A stretch of 64,000 nt of DNA from Streptomyces sp. NBC_00568. GTDB taxonomy: Bacteria; Actinomycetota; Actinomycetes; Streptomycetales; Streptomycetaceae. Positions 16,875 through 25,828 of the stretch are shown here, piece by piece. The notes beneath the pieces are model-generated. The model had not been told where the DNA came from and searched no databases. It saw only the letters and a program-made list of their open reading frames with translations. A program made the position numbers and the translations under genes. Positions within the stretch are counted from its first letter, which is position 1. Each line of letters begins with the position of its first letter. Location of the stretch: NCBI RefSeq assembly GCF_026341855.1, contig NZ_JAPENW010000001.1, positions 7,121,001 through 7,185,000 of the forward strand, read 5' to 3'.

Positions 16875-17558
16875 ATGGCCAAACAGGAACGCGCGCTGCG
16901 CACGCGCGAGGCGCTGATCAACTCCGCCGCCGCGGTCTTCGACCGCGAGGGCTACCGCACCGCTTCGCTCACCGCGATCAGCGGCCGGGCCGGCGTGAGC
17001 AACGGAGCGCTGCACTTCCACTTCGCCAGCAAGGCCGCCCTCGCCGAAGCCGTCGAGGAGGCCGCCGCGCACCGGCTGACCCGCATCACCGTGCACGGCG
17101 AACAGCGGCCCGGCCAGGCCCTGCAGTGCCTGGTCGACGCCACCCACCACCTGGCCGGCACCCTCCACGACGACGCCGTCCTGCGCGCCGGGTTCGCCCT
17201 GGGCACCGAACACCTCTACACCGGCGAACGGGACCTGCGCCTGCAGTGGAAGCACTGGGTCGAGTCGACCCTCAAACGCGCCGACGGCGAGGGCGAACTC
17301 GCCGACACGGTGGTGCCGCGCGACGCGGCGGTCGCCGTCGTCGCGGCGACCGTGGGCTTCGAGGTACTGGGAGCACAGGACGCCGAATGGCTCTCCTACC
17401 GCACCCTCACCCGGTTCTGGCGGCTCCTGCTGCCACGCCTGGCCGCACCCGCCGCCCTGGGACACCTCCAGGCGGCAGGCACCCCGGCAGACCCCCCACA
17501 CCAGGACCCGCCCCCCGGCAACACCCCCGGCCCCCCACACCCCCGCCCCGAACCCTGA
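16875..17558 (+). CDS. Second TetR-family GBL receptor-like regulator
   Basis: Encodes 227 aa. HTH region TREALINSAAAVFDREGYRT through SNGALHFHFASKAALAEAV (about residues 10-55) is of ArpA/ScbR type. The ligand domain includes HLYTGERDLRLQWKHWVESTL. The last 40 residues are a proline-rich, low-complexity tail (TPADPPHQDPPPGNTPG) not usual for the family. It is 12 bp downstream of pccB and probably cotranscribed. With the homologue at 6542 this gives two receptor-type regulators; one may be a pseudo-receptor that binds the antibiotic instead of GBL. Confidence 0.88.
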   Translation: MAKQERALRTREALINSAAAVFDREGYRTASLTAISGRAGVSNGALHFHFASKAALAEAVEEAAAHRLTRITVHGEQRPGQALQCLVDATHHLAGTLHDDAVLRAGFALGTEHLYTGERDLRLQWKHWVESTLKRADGEGELADTVVPRDAAVAVVAATVGFEVLGAQDAEWLSYRTLTRFWRLLLPRLAAPAALGHLQAAGTPADPPHQDPPPGNTPGPPHPRPEP

Positions 17559-18205
17559 CCACCCCAACCACCGCACCGTCCCAACCACCGAACGAGCCGC
17601 GCCGAACGAGCCGCGCCGAACGGGCGGGGCCGTACGGGCGCGGCCCCGGATACCGCGTCCGGGGGCGGGGGTTGGTGCGGCGCAGTGCGGCGCGGGGCGG
17701 GCGTTGAAGGCGCGCACCGCACCCCGCCGGCACCCGGGGACGGACGCGCCCGCCCCGCCCCGCGCCGCAGCACCGGACCGCCAACTGCGTTGCGCGGCGA
17801 CACGGTCCGGGGCACCCCTGCGGCGACCGCGGCGCCGCACGCGCAGTCACCCCGGCCCCGGCACGCCGTACGCCCCTGCCGTCCCGGCCCGGCAGCGCCT
17901 GCCCGCTGCCGTCCCGGGCCCCAGCGGCAGGCAGTACGTCCTGCGCCCCGCCGTGCGGTGTGCACGCCCACGTGTCGCCGTCCCGGCCCCGCAGTACGCC
18001 CTGCGCGCTGCGCCCCCGCCGTGCGGTGTACGTGCCGGTGCTCCGGGCCCCGGCACGCCGTAGCCCTGCCGTCCCGGGCGCCCGCGGCGCCGTACGCCCG
18101 CCCTGCGCCCCGCCGGCACGCTGTACGTGCCGGCGCTGAGAGCCTGCTGTGCCGCCCTTGCCCGACCGCCACGGGGCGCACAACCCGGCCCGGGGAGGGG
18201 CGAGT
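17559..18205. other. Intergenic, GC-rich, no recognised gene
   Basis: About 650 bp after the tetR gene. It contains direct repeats such as GAACGAGCCGCGCC (about 17590) and dispersed GTCCCGGCCCCGCAGTACG-like stretches (17880-18100). All frames give Arg/Pro/Gly-rich peptides without recognisable motifs. Confidence 0.4.
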
Positions 18206-18209
18206 TCAC

Positions 18210-18549
18210 CGGGTTCCTCCGAGGATGCCTCGGCCTTCGGGCCGGGGTGGGGGTACCTCCCGCTTGCGCGGGAGAATCGGACTCCTGCGGAGCAGGGCAG
18301 GGAACGGGATGTCGCCCCAAGGACGGAACACCGTACGCCTGAGTGGGTAGGCTGCACGCCGTGCGGTGCGAGAACCAAGCGCGCACACCGTGCTGATCGA
18401 GAGCCAAGACAGCACATGCGCCTCCGAGCTTCAGTATCAAACCGGGCTGGTTTCAACCCGGCTGGTGTTGATCGCGGAAGACCTGTCGGGTCGCTGACCC
18501 GCAGGCAGCGTGAGCCAGGAATCCCTGCTTCAGGTGGGGGAGGATTCAA
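18210..18549 (+). mobile_element. Non-autonomous IS200/IS605-like element, copy 1
   Basis: A 340 bp member of a three-copy family (others at 39601-39940 and 46391-46709). It is preceded by TCAC, begins CGGGTTCCTCCGAGG, and ends with a hairpin-plus-tail (ATCCCTGCTTCAGG, GTGGGGGAGGATTCAA). The right-end hairpin and tail resemble IS200/IS605 (IS1341-type) right ends. No transposase gene is inside. The left part holds two short hairpins (CCTCGGCCTTCGGGCCGGGG and CTCCCGCTTGCGCGGGAG). It is very similar to copy 2, including a segment of about 21 bp that copy 3 lacks. Some mutations have weakened its right hairpin. Confidence 0.75.
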
Positions 18550-18700
18550 GGCGGTGCAGCTCTCCGGGCGGGCAGGGCAACGGCCAACGGCCCGAAGAAC
18601 AGGCCGGATCCGCCCGGGCCGCCTCACGTAGGCAGGCGGCGAAGGCGGCTGCCGGGAGGCTGGCTGGCAGAGGGTTTCCCGGCGGGCGGGACTGAGGCTC

Positions 18701-19050
18701 ATGACTCCGGCGGACAACGCGGACACCGTCCGCCTGCGGGCGTTCGCCGAAGGAGACCTCCCCTTCCGGCCGCCTGTGTACGGATCCAGGATCCCGATGC
18801 GTTCGGAGAGTTCGAGTGGCCCGGATCCGTGATCCGCGGGCACGGCGCAAGCGGTGGGAGAGCGGCGGGTTCATGTGTGCCGACTCCGCGGGGGTCGCCA
18901 TCGTGCGCGCCGACGGCACGGTCGTCGGTATCGCCACCTGGAAGCCCCGCGGCTTCCGGCCGGGTGTCACCTGTCACGCCCGTATCAGGGGCGAGGCGAG
19001 GGTGACGGGTGCCCGGCAGGACTCGGCGCTCTTGTCGCAGGCGGGCGGCT
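18701..19050 (+). pseudogene. GNAT N-acetyltransferase relic
   Basis: Pieces of a streptomycete GNAT protein occur in three frames: MTPADNADTVRLRAFAEGDL at the start, then DPDAFGEFEW, then RDPRARRKRWESGGFM and VRADGTVVGIATWKPRG. The acetyl-CoA-binding loop (expected GIALLPEHRGRG-like) is absent or shifted. Several indels and a 3' loss show that the gene is dead. It lies 150 bp after element copy 1. Confidence 0.6.
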
Positions 19051-19084
19051 CGCAGCACGGGGCTGTGACGGGCCCTCGGCAGGG

Positions 19085-19504
19085 TCATTGCTGCGGGTGC
19101 AGACCGCCCAGCTCCGCCGCCCTCTGCAGCGCCGGCACGAACTCCGGGTTCGCCTTCAGGACGAGGACCGCCACGGGCCTGGCGTCGTGCCGCACCAGGT
19201 CGAACCGGTGGAAGGTGAGCAGCGGCGACAGGTTGGACATGTGCTTCAACTCGGCGATCCGGTCCCACGGCACGGCGTGCTTCACCTGGCCGAACAGGCC
19301 GGTGACGACGAGGCCACCGGTGTGGATGCGGCACACGCGCACTCCGTGCCGCGCGGACACCCGGCCCCACACGGCCCGCAGCCCGACCAGACCCAGGATC
19401 ACGGCGGCCGAGATCAGGCCCTTGGAGAGCGCGCCGTCGGGCCTTTTGATGATCAGGAATCCCAGAAAAATGAGACAGAAGAGCACGACGAACCGCCGGA
19501 ACAT
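19085..19504 (-). CDS. Small membrane protein, PH-like domain possible
   Basis: Encodes 139 aa. Two hydrophobic helices lie near the N-terminus (VVLFCLIFLGFLII and a second around AAVILGLVGL), followed by a strand-rich region: VCRIHTGGLVVTGLFGQVKH, then VPWDRIAELKHM and RPVAVLVLKANPEF. This layout resembles bacterial PH-domain membrane proteins, but I cannot assign it firmly. The ATG at 19504 follows a GGGGGG run at usual spacing. A near-palindromic operator-like site lies 220 bp upstream. Confidence 0.7.
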   Translation of the reverse strand: MFRRFVVLFCLIFLGFLIIKRPDGALSKGLISAAVILGLVGLRAVWGRVSARHGVRVCRIHTGGLVVTGLFGQVKHAVPWDRIAELKHMSNLSPLLTFHRFDLVRHDARPVAVLVLKANPEFVPALQRAAELGGLHPQQ

Positions 19505-19723
19505 CTGCAGAATCCCCCCGGTGACGCCCGCTATCGGGTAACTCCCGCGTCTCTCACCGAGCTCCGCTCCACTCCCGCCACGCCGCACGACCCCGCCCCC
19601 CTTTTTTTTGCCACCGGCCCTGACCCGACCGGACGGGACAACTATCGGCGCGCCCCCTTCGCCCTGACAAGACAGCACCCGGCGGCTGGACACCGAGCCG
19701 GGCCACCAGGGCGGCACACTGAA

Positions 19724-19739
19724 CAGACCATCCGGTCTG
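19724..19739. promoter_or_regulatory. TetR/ARE-like near-palindrome
   Basis: CAGACC-ATCC-GGTCTG forms 6-bp perfect arms, flanked by GAA and ATTC. It resembles the ACAGACCACCCGGTTTAG core upstream of afsA. It lies 220 bp upstream of the 19504 start and far from the SARP, so its target is unclear. Confidence 0.4.
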
Positions 19740-20171
19740 ATTCGAGAGGGATTCCGGCGCCACCCGCGGCCGTCCTCCCCGCCCGCTCCGGCGCGACACG
19801 ACCGGCGGCGCAGCCCGGGGATCCCCGGGGGCGGAACCCGCGGGACCGGGGCACCGGCCGGGCGGTGCCCCGCACCCCGCACCGGAAGCGAAGATTGCAC
19901 ACGGGAAGAACGCCTGAGGGGGTGCGCGTTTCCCTGTCCGGCGTGACGGCCCGTGAGTGCGGCCGGTCCGGCTGCCGGCGCGGCGCCCCGCACCCCCTCG
20001 CGGCCGTGCGCCGGTGCCCCCGGAGCCCCTCGGCCGCCTGCCCGTGTCGGCCCGCTGTGCTGGCAAGTTGAGTGTGCGGTCGGCCTGTGCTGCGGGGCCG
20101 GCGGCGGGCCGGGCGGGGGCGGGGTGCGGGTGCTGCCGGGGGCGGGCGGCCTGCCCGTGCCGCTCCGGTGC

Positions 20172-20200
20172 CACGCTCCGGCGTGCGGCGCCGGAGCGTG
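20172..20200 (+). terminator. Strong hairpin, 12-bp perfect stem
   Basis: CACGCTCCGGCG and CGCCGGAGCGTG pair fully around TGCGG. It lies between the small membrane protein gene and the SARP and could insulate the SARP promoter. No U-run follows, as is usual in Streptomyces. Confidence 0.55.
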
Positions 20201-20331
20201 AAGAAGTGTGTCGCGAACGCAATCTGCGGTGGGTGGTGGCCGGGTGCGGGGGAGGGGTGCGGGCGGGGTGCGGCGGGCGCATCCGGCGTGAGGGCGGGGG
20301 GTCTTGGGGAAAAGATGACTGCCCGCCCGGA

Positions 20332-20360
20332 TTGACAAACCGTCTATGCTGTTTTTTTAT
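20332..20360 (+). promoter_or_regulatory. SARP1 promoter with overlapping ARE-like site
   Basis: TTGACA (20332-20337), a 17-bp spacer and TTTTAT give a plausible sigma-70-type promoter 98 bp before the SARP start. The same bases form an ARE-like sequence, ACAAACCG-tctatg-CTGTTTTTTTA, so receptor binding would block the promoter. This is the classical layout for GBL control of a cluster-specific SARP. Confidence 0.6.
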
Positions 20361-20457
20361 CGGGGGTGGGACAGATGCCGCAGCACGCCCGCTCCGGTGC
20401 CGGCGCGCTGACCCCGTTGCACGCGCTGACCTGCCTGCATCCAACAGGGGAGAAACG

Positions 20458-21288
20458 ATGGACATCGAAGTACTGGGCCCGCTGTCGGTGCGGGAGCACG
20501 GCATCCCCATCGCGCCGACCGCGCCCAAGCCCCGGCAGGTGCTGGCTCTGCTCGCGCTCAACGCGGACCACGTCGTCCCGGTGTCCACGCTGATAGAGGA
20601 GCTGTGGGACGAGAACCCGCCCCGCAGCGCCCGCACCACGCTGCAGACCTACATCCTGCAGCTGCGCGAACTCATCGGCGCGGCACTGCTGCGCGGCGGC
20701 GGCGAAGGGACCAGGGCCAAGGACATCCTGGTCACCCTGCCGGGCGGCTACCGGCTGGAGACCCGCGGCGGCACCCTGGACTTCCAGGAGCTGGAACGGC
20801 GCGCGGGGGCCGGCTACCGGGCCATGGACGCGGAGGACTACGCCGGTGCCGCCAAACGGCTGCGCGAGGCACTGTCGCTGTGGACCGGCACCGCGCTCGC
20901 CGACGTCCAGGCCGGCAGCCAGATCACCCTGGAGGTGAGCCGGCTGGAGGAGACCCGGCTGTGCGCCCTGGACCAGCGCATCGAGGCCGACCTGCGGCTC
21001 GGCAACCACCGCGGACTGCTGTCCGAACTGACCGTGCTGGTCAGCCGGTACCCGATGCACGAGAGCCTGCACGGCCAGTTCATGCTCGCCCTGTACCGCT
21101 CGGGCCGCCGCGGTGAGGCCCTCAACGCCTACCAGCGCCTGCGCACCACGCTGGTGCGGGAACTGGGCCTGGAGCCGTCCACGGCGCTCGGCAGGCTCCA
21201 GCGGTCCATCCTCATGGCCCACCCCGAGCCCACCCTCACGGCCGGACCGGAGAACCCGGCCGCACGCCTCGTCGGCCGGATGGCCTGA
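20458..21288 (+). CDS. SARP-family pathway activator (SARP1)
   Basis: Encodes 276 aa, the size of the short SARPs (ActII-ORF4, DnrI type). The OmpR-like winged helix covers about residues 1-95: MDIEVLGPLSVREHG, PRQVLALLALNADHVVPVST and LQTYILQLRELIG. The bacterial transcriptional activation domain follows (about 100-250), including ALDQRIEADLRLGNHRGLLS and RSGRRGEALNAYQRLRTTLV. SARPs bind direct heptamer repeats near -35 and recruit RNA polymerase. The ATG follows AGGGGAGAAACG. It is close to SARP3 (29119) in size and motifs. Its promoter overlaps an ARE-like site. Confidence 0.93.
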   Translation: MDIEVLGPLSVREHGIPIAPTAPKPRQVLALLALNADHVVPVSTLIEELWDENPPRSARTTLQTYILQLRELIGAALLRGGGEGTRAKDILVTLPGGYRLETRGGTLDFQELERRAGAGYRAMDAEDYAGAAKRLREALSLWTGTALADVQAGSQITLEVSRLEETRLCALDQRIEADLRLGNHRGLLSELTVLVSRYPMHESLHGQFMLALYRSGRRGEALNAYQRLRTTLVRELGLEPSTALGRLQRSILMAHPEPTLTAGPENPAARLVGRMA

Positions 21289-21290
21289 CC

Positions 21291-21400
21291 GTCCCGGCAC
21301 CCCGTCCCGGCACCCCGTCCCGGCACCCCGTCCCGGCACCCCGTCCCGGCACCCCGTCCCGGCACCCCGTCCCGGCACCCCGTCCCGGCACCCCGGGCCC
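21291..21400. repeat. 13-bp tandem repeat CCCCGTCCCGGCA, about 8 copies
   Basis: Starts directly after the SARP1 stop codon and consists of near-perfect 13-bp units. It ends about 40 bp before a strong terminator hairpin. Confidence 0.9.
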
Positions 21401-21440
21401 GCCCGCACGGCCGGCTGCGGCCGGTGCCGCGTCCCAGCGG

Positions 21441-21479
21441 CCCCTCCCTCCCGATGACCCCCCGTCCGGGAGGGAGGGG
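21441..21479 (+). terminator. SARP1 terminator, 13-bp perfect stem
   Basis: CCCCTCCCTCCCG pairs with CGGGAGGGAGGGG around a 13-nt loop, 150 bp after the SARP1 stop. It is the likely end of that transcript. Confidence 0.75.
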
Positions 21480-22009
21480 TCACCCATGCCCGCGGCCCGG
21501 AATTTCGTCCGCACCCGCACGCGGTGGTTCCACGCCATCCCCGACGTCCCGTCAGAACGCGGAAGGGCCAAAGGCGGGAGGAACACGGCGTCCCAGCCGG
21601 CCCGGGGCACGAGGCAGGTCGCTCGGCGCTCCGCGAGGAGGCTGCCGGGCAGGCCTCCCGCACGCTCGGGATCCGAGCCCGTCCCGCCTTCGCCGTGGGC
21701 CGCAGGAGCACAGGTGCCGGCACCCGCCGGCGCAGCCCAGCGCGCGCTCCTCACCGGACCGGAGGCCACAGGCCGGACGAGCACCGCGTGCTGCACGAAC
21801 CTCCGGTACGCGCCGCTCGTCTGCGGCCATCGCCCCGGCACCGCCGGCCCAGGCACCCGTACCGCACCCCGGCCGGCACCATGATCTGCACCCTCCCCCC
21901 ACCGTCCTGCCTGCACAACCGCTGTCACGCAGGGCCCGGCCTCACATAGAATCCTGCCCGCTTCCCCCACCCGCCGGCCGTAACGTCCCGTCACCCCAGG
22001 GGGAACGAC
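21480..22009. other. Intergenic region, nothing recognised
   Basis: About 530 bp between the SARP1 terminator and the lipoprotein gene. Several frames stay open because of GC content, but none has a motif or a convincing start. The promoter of the lipoprotein gene presumably lies in its last 100 bp. Confidence 0.4.
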
Positions 22010-23185
22010 ATGCCCACTCGGCGCCGCATCGCCGCCCTCTGCACGGCCCTTCTGACGCTCGCCGGATGCGGCAACCCGCAAGGCGGGCACCAGAATGCCT
22101 CCCGTGGGGCCGGCACGAGTGACCACCGCACCGCAGCCGCCTGGCGCTACGACTACACCGGGAAGAACACCAACGCCGCCTTCGCCGACATCGCCGCCGC
22201 CTCCGCCGACGATGCCTGGGCCATCGGCAAGAGTCCCGTCACCGGGTGGGTGGACATCCATGAGACTCTCCTTTTCCACTACGACGGAAAGACATGGCGC
22301 CCCTACGGCCTTCCGCCCCCGCTGCGCCACCTCGATGACCTCTCGTCCGTCCGGCTCGACGCCGCCGGGCCGCGCGACGTGTGGCTCTTCGCGGGCGTCA
22401 CGACGAACCCCGGCAGTGGCCGAACGCCACTCGCCGCCCACTGGGACGGAACGGCGTGGCAGGCCGTGGACCTTCCCCGGGGCTTCCCCGAAGTCGTGAG
22501 AGACGTCGCCGTCTTCGGCCCCGGGGACGTCTGGGCCGTAGACGGTTCGGACACCGCCTGGCACTGGGACGGGCGGCACTGGCAGCTCTTCCGGCTGCCC
22601 GGGACGGCGCAGGCCCTGGGAGGGGCTTCGGGGCGGGACCTGTGGGCCGTGGGGTTCAGCCTGACGCGAGAGCAGGTTGCGCGCCCTGCGGCCATGCACT
22701 GGGACGGCCGCACCTGGACGAAGGCGGCCACGCCCTCCATACCGCCGGGATCCAAGGACGATCCGCATGACGGCGAACTCACCCGCGTCGTCGCCCTGTC
22801 GGCCCACGACGTGCGCGCCTTCGGCACCGTATCCAGCGAAGGCGGAGACAGCGACGCGTACTCCGCCGGGCTCGCACTGCGCTGGGACGGCACCCGGTGG
22901 AGCGAGGACGACGGGGCGCCGTGGGTGACCGGCGACGCCGGCAACGCCATCATGCTCACTCCCAAGCGCTATATGACACTGTCCGGCGAGGAAGAGCGGA
23001 TCACCCAGCCGCCCTGCCTCGCCGGCCGGCCGGGCAGGCTCGGTGAGGGCGGCTGCCGGCAGAAGCTCCAGCTCCAGGACTACGCCGCAGTCCCGGGAAC
23101 CCGGCAGGTCTGGGGCGTGGGCTCCGTCAGAGGCGGCGCGTTCCCTTCCCGCCCCGTCATCGTCCGCTTCACCACAGCCCCTTGA
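22010..23185 (+). CDS. Secreted lipoprotein with beta-propeller-like repeats
   Basis: Encodes 391 aa. A lipoprotein signal peptide (MPTRRRIAALCTALLTLAGCG) has a lipobox LAGC with the lipidated Cys at residue 21. The mature part repeats the pattern hydrophobic-xWDG-xxW, for example LAAHWDGTAWQAVDLP, AWHWDGRHWQLFRLP and AMHWDGRTWTKAATP, each near DVWAV-like strands. That is the look of a beta-propeller or galactose-oxidase-like sensor domain. It should sit on the outer face of the membrane. The role is unknown, and no operon partner is seen. Confidence 0.82.
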   Translation: MPTRRRIAALCTALLTLAGCGNPQGGHQNASRGAGTSDHRTAAAWRYDYTGKNTNAAFADIAAASADDAWAIGKSPVTGWVDIHETLLFHYDGKTWRPYGLPPPLRHLDDLSSVRLDAAGPRDVWLFAGVTTNPGSGRTPLAAHWDGTAWQAVDLPRGFPEVVRDVAVFGPGDVWAVDGSDTAWHWDGRHWQLFRLPGTAQALGGASGRDLWAVGFSLTREQVARPAAMHWDGRTWTKAATPSIPPGSKDDPHDGELTRVVALSAHDVRAFGTVSSEGGDSDAYSAGLALRWDGTRWSEDDGAPWVTGDAGNAIMLTPKRYMTLSGEEERITQPPCLAGRPGRLGEGGCRQKLQLQDYAAVPGTRQVWGVGSVRGGAFPSRPVIVRFTTAP

Positions 23186-23618
23186 CCTGGGACGTCGGGA
23201 CATCGGGATATCGGGACATCCGCGGGATCGCCGCCACACAGAGCTTCTCGGGCCCCACCCCGCGACGTGGCCCGGCAGCGCCCGAACGCCGATCCGGCCA
23301 GGACCTGCCTCCCTCCGGCCGGACACCGCCCGCAGGACACCGGCCGGCCCCGACGATTTCGGAGCTGAGCGACACGGCCCCGCCCCCGCCGCCGCGTTGA
23401 CCGGCGTCCGGGACCCTGAGCCCGCGAACACCAGCCGGCCGGCCGCCATCGCACCCGTGCCGAAGGCGAGCGCCGGCAGCCCCCAGCCCCAGAGGCGAGG
23501 ACGCAGGACCGCCGGCCGGGCCCCGGGAAGCATCCCGCCCCCGGACGAGTGCCGCCAGGGCCGCCGCGGCGATGAACAACGCCGGCAGAGCCATGGGTGT
23601 CGCGAGATGGATGACCAC
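23186..23618 (-). pseudogene. Possible membrane-protein remnant
   Basis: A minus-strand GTG at 23618 opens with VIHLATPMALPALFIAAAALAALV, a convincing membrane helix. The same frame then turns low-complexity, while a neighbouring frame gives a second helix-like stretch (GLPALAFGTGAMAAGRLVFA). This looks like a small two-helix membrane gene broken by a frameshift and merging into non-coding sequence. Support is weak and depends on hydrophobicity only. Confidence 0.35.
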
Positions 23619-23629
23619 GATGGCCTCCG

Positions 23630-24202
23630 TCAGTGCGCGGTGTCGCGGAGGCAGAGGGCGGCGAGCCGCGGGAGCCGGCGGTGCATCTCCTGGGTGTCGT
23701 CGAAGTCGAAGTCCTCACCCATGTCGTTGCTGTCTAGTGCGGGACGCTCGCGCGAGGCCGTGTATGCGGCCCACGCCTCGTAGAAGTCCTCCTCGTCGCC
23801 GGTGACGCGCCCGAATGCGCCGCTGGCCGCGTAGTTGGCCTCTTCGTCGAAGAGCGCTTCGTCGCGGTGCGCCTGTGCGGCGGCGATCACTGACGGGTGC
23901 TCAGCGAGTCCGTCCGGAGCGGCTGCCGCCTTGTCGTACCAGTCGCGGCCCAGGGCGATGAGGCCGGCGCGGAAGTCCATGAAGCTGTCGTCCGAGCAGC
24001 CTCCGCCGATGAGGTAGGCGGCGGCCCACACGTCCCATCGGTACACAGCACCACTCGCCTCGTCGAAGCGCTCCTGGTAGCCCAGGATGTCTTGCTTGGT
24101 GCGGGTGGCCAGCTCATCCACCAGCGCTTCGGCGAACGGCTTGTCCGCCGTGGTGGCTGAGCGAGCGGCTTCGACGGTGGTCCAGAACTCAGAGGTGTCC
24201 AT
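23630..24202 (-). CDS. DUF4240 domain protein
   Basis: Encodes 190 aa from the ATG giving MDTSEFWTTVEAARS, the typical DUF4240 opening. Conserved features are the acidic and tryptophan-rich stretches YRWDVWAAAYLIGGGCSDD, FMDFRAGLIALGRDWYDKA and EEANYAASGAF. A GTG 18 bp upstream is an alternative start. The family is soluble and resembles WGR/immunity-like small proteins in many actinobacteria; its biochemical role is unknown. The lone gene lies between two genomic islands of uncertain function. Confidence 0.75.
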   Translation of the reverse strand: MDTSEFWTTVEAARSATTADKPFAEALVDELATRTKQDILGYQERFDEASGAVYRWDVWAAAYLIGGGCSDDSFMDFRAGLIALGRDWYDKAAAAPDGLAEHPSVIAAAQAHRDEALFDEEANYAASGAFGRVTGDEEDFYEAWAAYTASRERPALDSNDMGEDFDFDDTQEMHRRLPRLAALCLRDTAH

Positions 24203-24311
24203 GGCCGGGCACTGTGCCACCCCGGTAGGACAACAGCTCCTCGGAGCGGATCGCCCCGGCCGCGACGGCGGGGAAACGAGGACTGTCAGGGGCTCCGCCT
24301 ATGGTTTCGCC

Positions 24312-24800
24312 ATGGCAGTACCCGAGACCGTTCTGATCGCCCACGAGCCCGACTGCCGCACCGAGACCATCGGGCGGTATGCGGGAGGCCAGTTCCTCGC
24401 TTCAGTCACCTACGCCTTCCCGCAGGGGTTCCGCCTCGGCGACGAGGGGGAACACCACAAGCGCCTCTATGCCGTGCTCCACCGGTTCGACTCCCAGGGG
24501 CGGCACCTCCACTCGGACATCTGGTGCGCCGGAACATGGGCCGAGCAACAGCGGCGTCCGCACGGCAACGACTCTGTGCGGGCCCGGGCAAGGACACGGC
24601 TGGCACAGCTGCTCGATCGCCTACCCCGGCTCACGTACGGGGACATCGCGATCCGCCCCTTCCAGCTGACCATGGACGGCGTGATCTTCGGTCTGATCCC
24701 CGAACGCCACGCAGAGAGCGAAGGGGAAGACGACTGGGCCGAGCTCTACCCGGACCGCCTCGGGTTTTCCGCTCCCTGGGACGGTCACTACGACACGTGA
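24312..24800 (+). CDS. Hypothetical protein (162 aa)
   Basis: A soluble protein starting MAVPETVLIAHEPDCRTETIG. It is rich in aromatic and charged residues (LHRFDSQGRHLHSDIWCAGT; YPDRLGFSAPWDGHYDT) and has no membrane segment. The coding frame shows normal C/G third positions. It is divergent from the DUF4240 gene with a 109 bp gap, so both may be expressed from it. I do not recognise the family; related short proteins occur in streptomycete arms. Confidence 0.65.
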   Translation: MAVPETVLIAHEPDCRTETIGRYAGGQFLASVTYAFPQGFRLGDEGEHHKRLYAVLHRFDSQGRHLHSDIWCAGTWAEQQRRPHGNDSVRARARTRLAQLLDRLPRLTYGDIAIRPFQLTMDGVIFGLIPERHAESEGEDDWAELYPDRLGFSAPWDGHYDT

Positions 24801-24981
24801 GCGCCAGGCACTGCTGACCTCGAGGCCACGAAGCCCAAGTTGATCAAAGTCCCCGCCGGGGAGGGTCTGGTGCGGTGCTCGATGTCGCGGCAGACACGAG
24901 GTTGGCGTTGGCCGCATGGCTCAGGGCTCCACGGGACCGGGCTGGGCTCGGGACGGCGGCCCATTTCTCGCCGTATGCCGA

Positions 24982-25218
24982 CTACTCCGTGGGGTCCTGC
25001 TCGATGCGCCGTGCCGCACGCTTGACCGCCTGCTCGACGTCGTACCGGCTCGCCCCGCTTTCCGTCGCGTGCGCGGCGATCGCGGCCTGCACCGCGGCAG
25101 ACGCCTCGCGCCACGCCTTCCACTGCGCGTCGTACTCCTCGCCGGCGAGTCCGGCGACGCGGGCGCGCTCCTGCTCGGCAGTCCGTTCGAGGTTGATCAG
25201 TTCATCCGGGATGTCCAC
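24982..25218 (-). CDS. Small helical hypothetical protein (78 aa)
   Basis: MDIPDELINLERTAEQERAR opens a highly helical, alanine- and charge-rich protein with coiled-coil propensity (QWKAWREASAAVQAAIAAHA; YDVEQAVKRAARRIEQD). Such short proteins are common and uncharacterised in Streptomyces. Codon usage supports coding. No partner gene is evident. Confidence 0.65.
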   Translation of the reverse strand: MDIPDELINLERTAEQERARVAGLAGEEYDAQWKAWREASAAVQAAIAAHATESGASRYDVEQAVKRAARRIEQDPTE

Positions 25219-25369
25219 GGCCGGAGTGTAGGCCGGGCATGGGGCAGCACCCGGCCGGGCGCGCGGGCCGAGGACCGGAGTGGCGGGGTGGCGGGGCCCT
25301 CAGGGACCTCGGCTTCTGCAAGGTCTGAACCGGCCCCCCGCCCGGAGCCACCGAAACCGGCACGCAGGA

Positions 25370-25610
25370 TCTCCCGCGTGGTCCGGGCCTGGAAGGACAC
25401 GAACCCGCGGCCCCGCTCGTCGCGGACAGGATCCGGGGCCGTGCCCGCACTGGGTGAAGGAGCTTGCGTGCGGGTTCGTGGGACGTGGACGGTGCTCAGC
25501 CGGGGCGGTGTCACAGGACGGCCACCGGGCTCGACCGTGCCGGTCGTGACGTGAACCGGCAGGACAGCCGGGCCTCTTGACGCGACGTCCCCTCCTTCCC
25601 GCCCTGCCCC
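25370..25610 (-). pseudogene. tnpB: IS200/IS605 tnpB relic
   Basis: Two minus-strand frames together reproduce the middle of TnpB. One gives EARLSCRFT (about 25577), the other TTGTVEPGGRPVTPPRLST, then VRDERGRGFVSFQART (about 25380-25440). They match the order, spacing and wording of the intact element at 57297-57510 in this window (ARLSCRFTTGAIRVETDG, VRHERGRWFVSFQAE). The RuvC catalytic part is missing. It is a degraded insertion, not a functional gene. The rest of 25219-25828 holds only tandem CACTTGCCCTGCC-type repeats (25610-25682). Confidence 0.6.
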
Positions 25611-25828
25611 GCCACTTGCCCTGCCCGCCACTTGCCCTGCCCGGACTTGCCCTGCCTGGACTGCCGTGACCGGACTTGCCGTGGTCGGTGAACGCCGCCG
25701 CCGCGTTCGCCGACCCGGTGGAGTACGCCTCCTTCTGCCGGCCTGCCGGCCTGCCGGCCCGCTGGCACCGGTCCGCAGCCGCGCGGCGTAGCCCGCGGCC
25801 GCACCCGCAGGACCCGGCCGGCTGCCGG

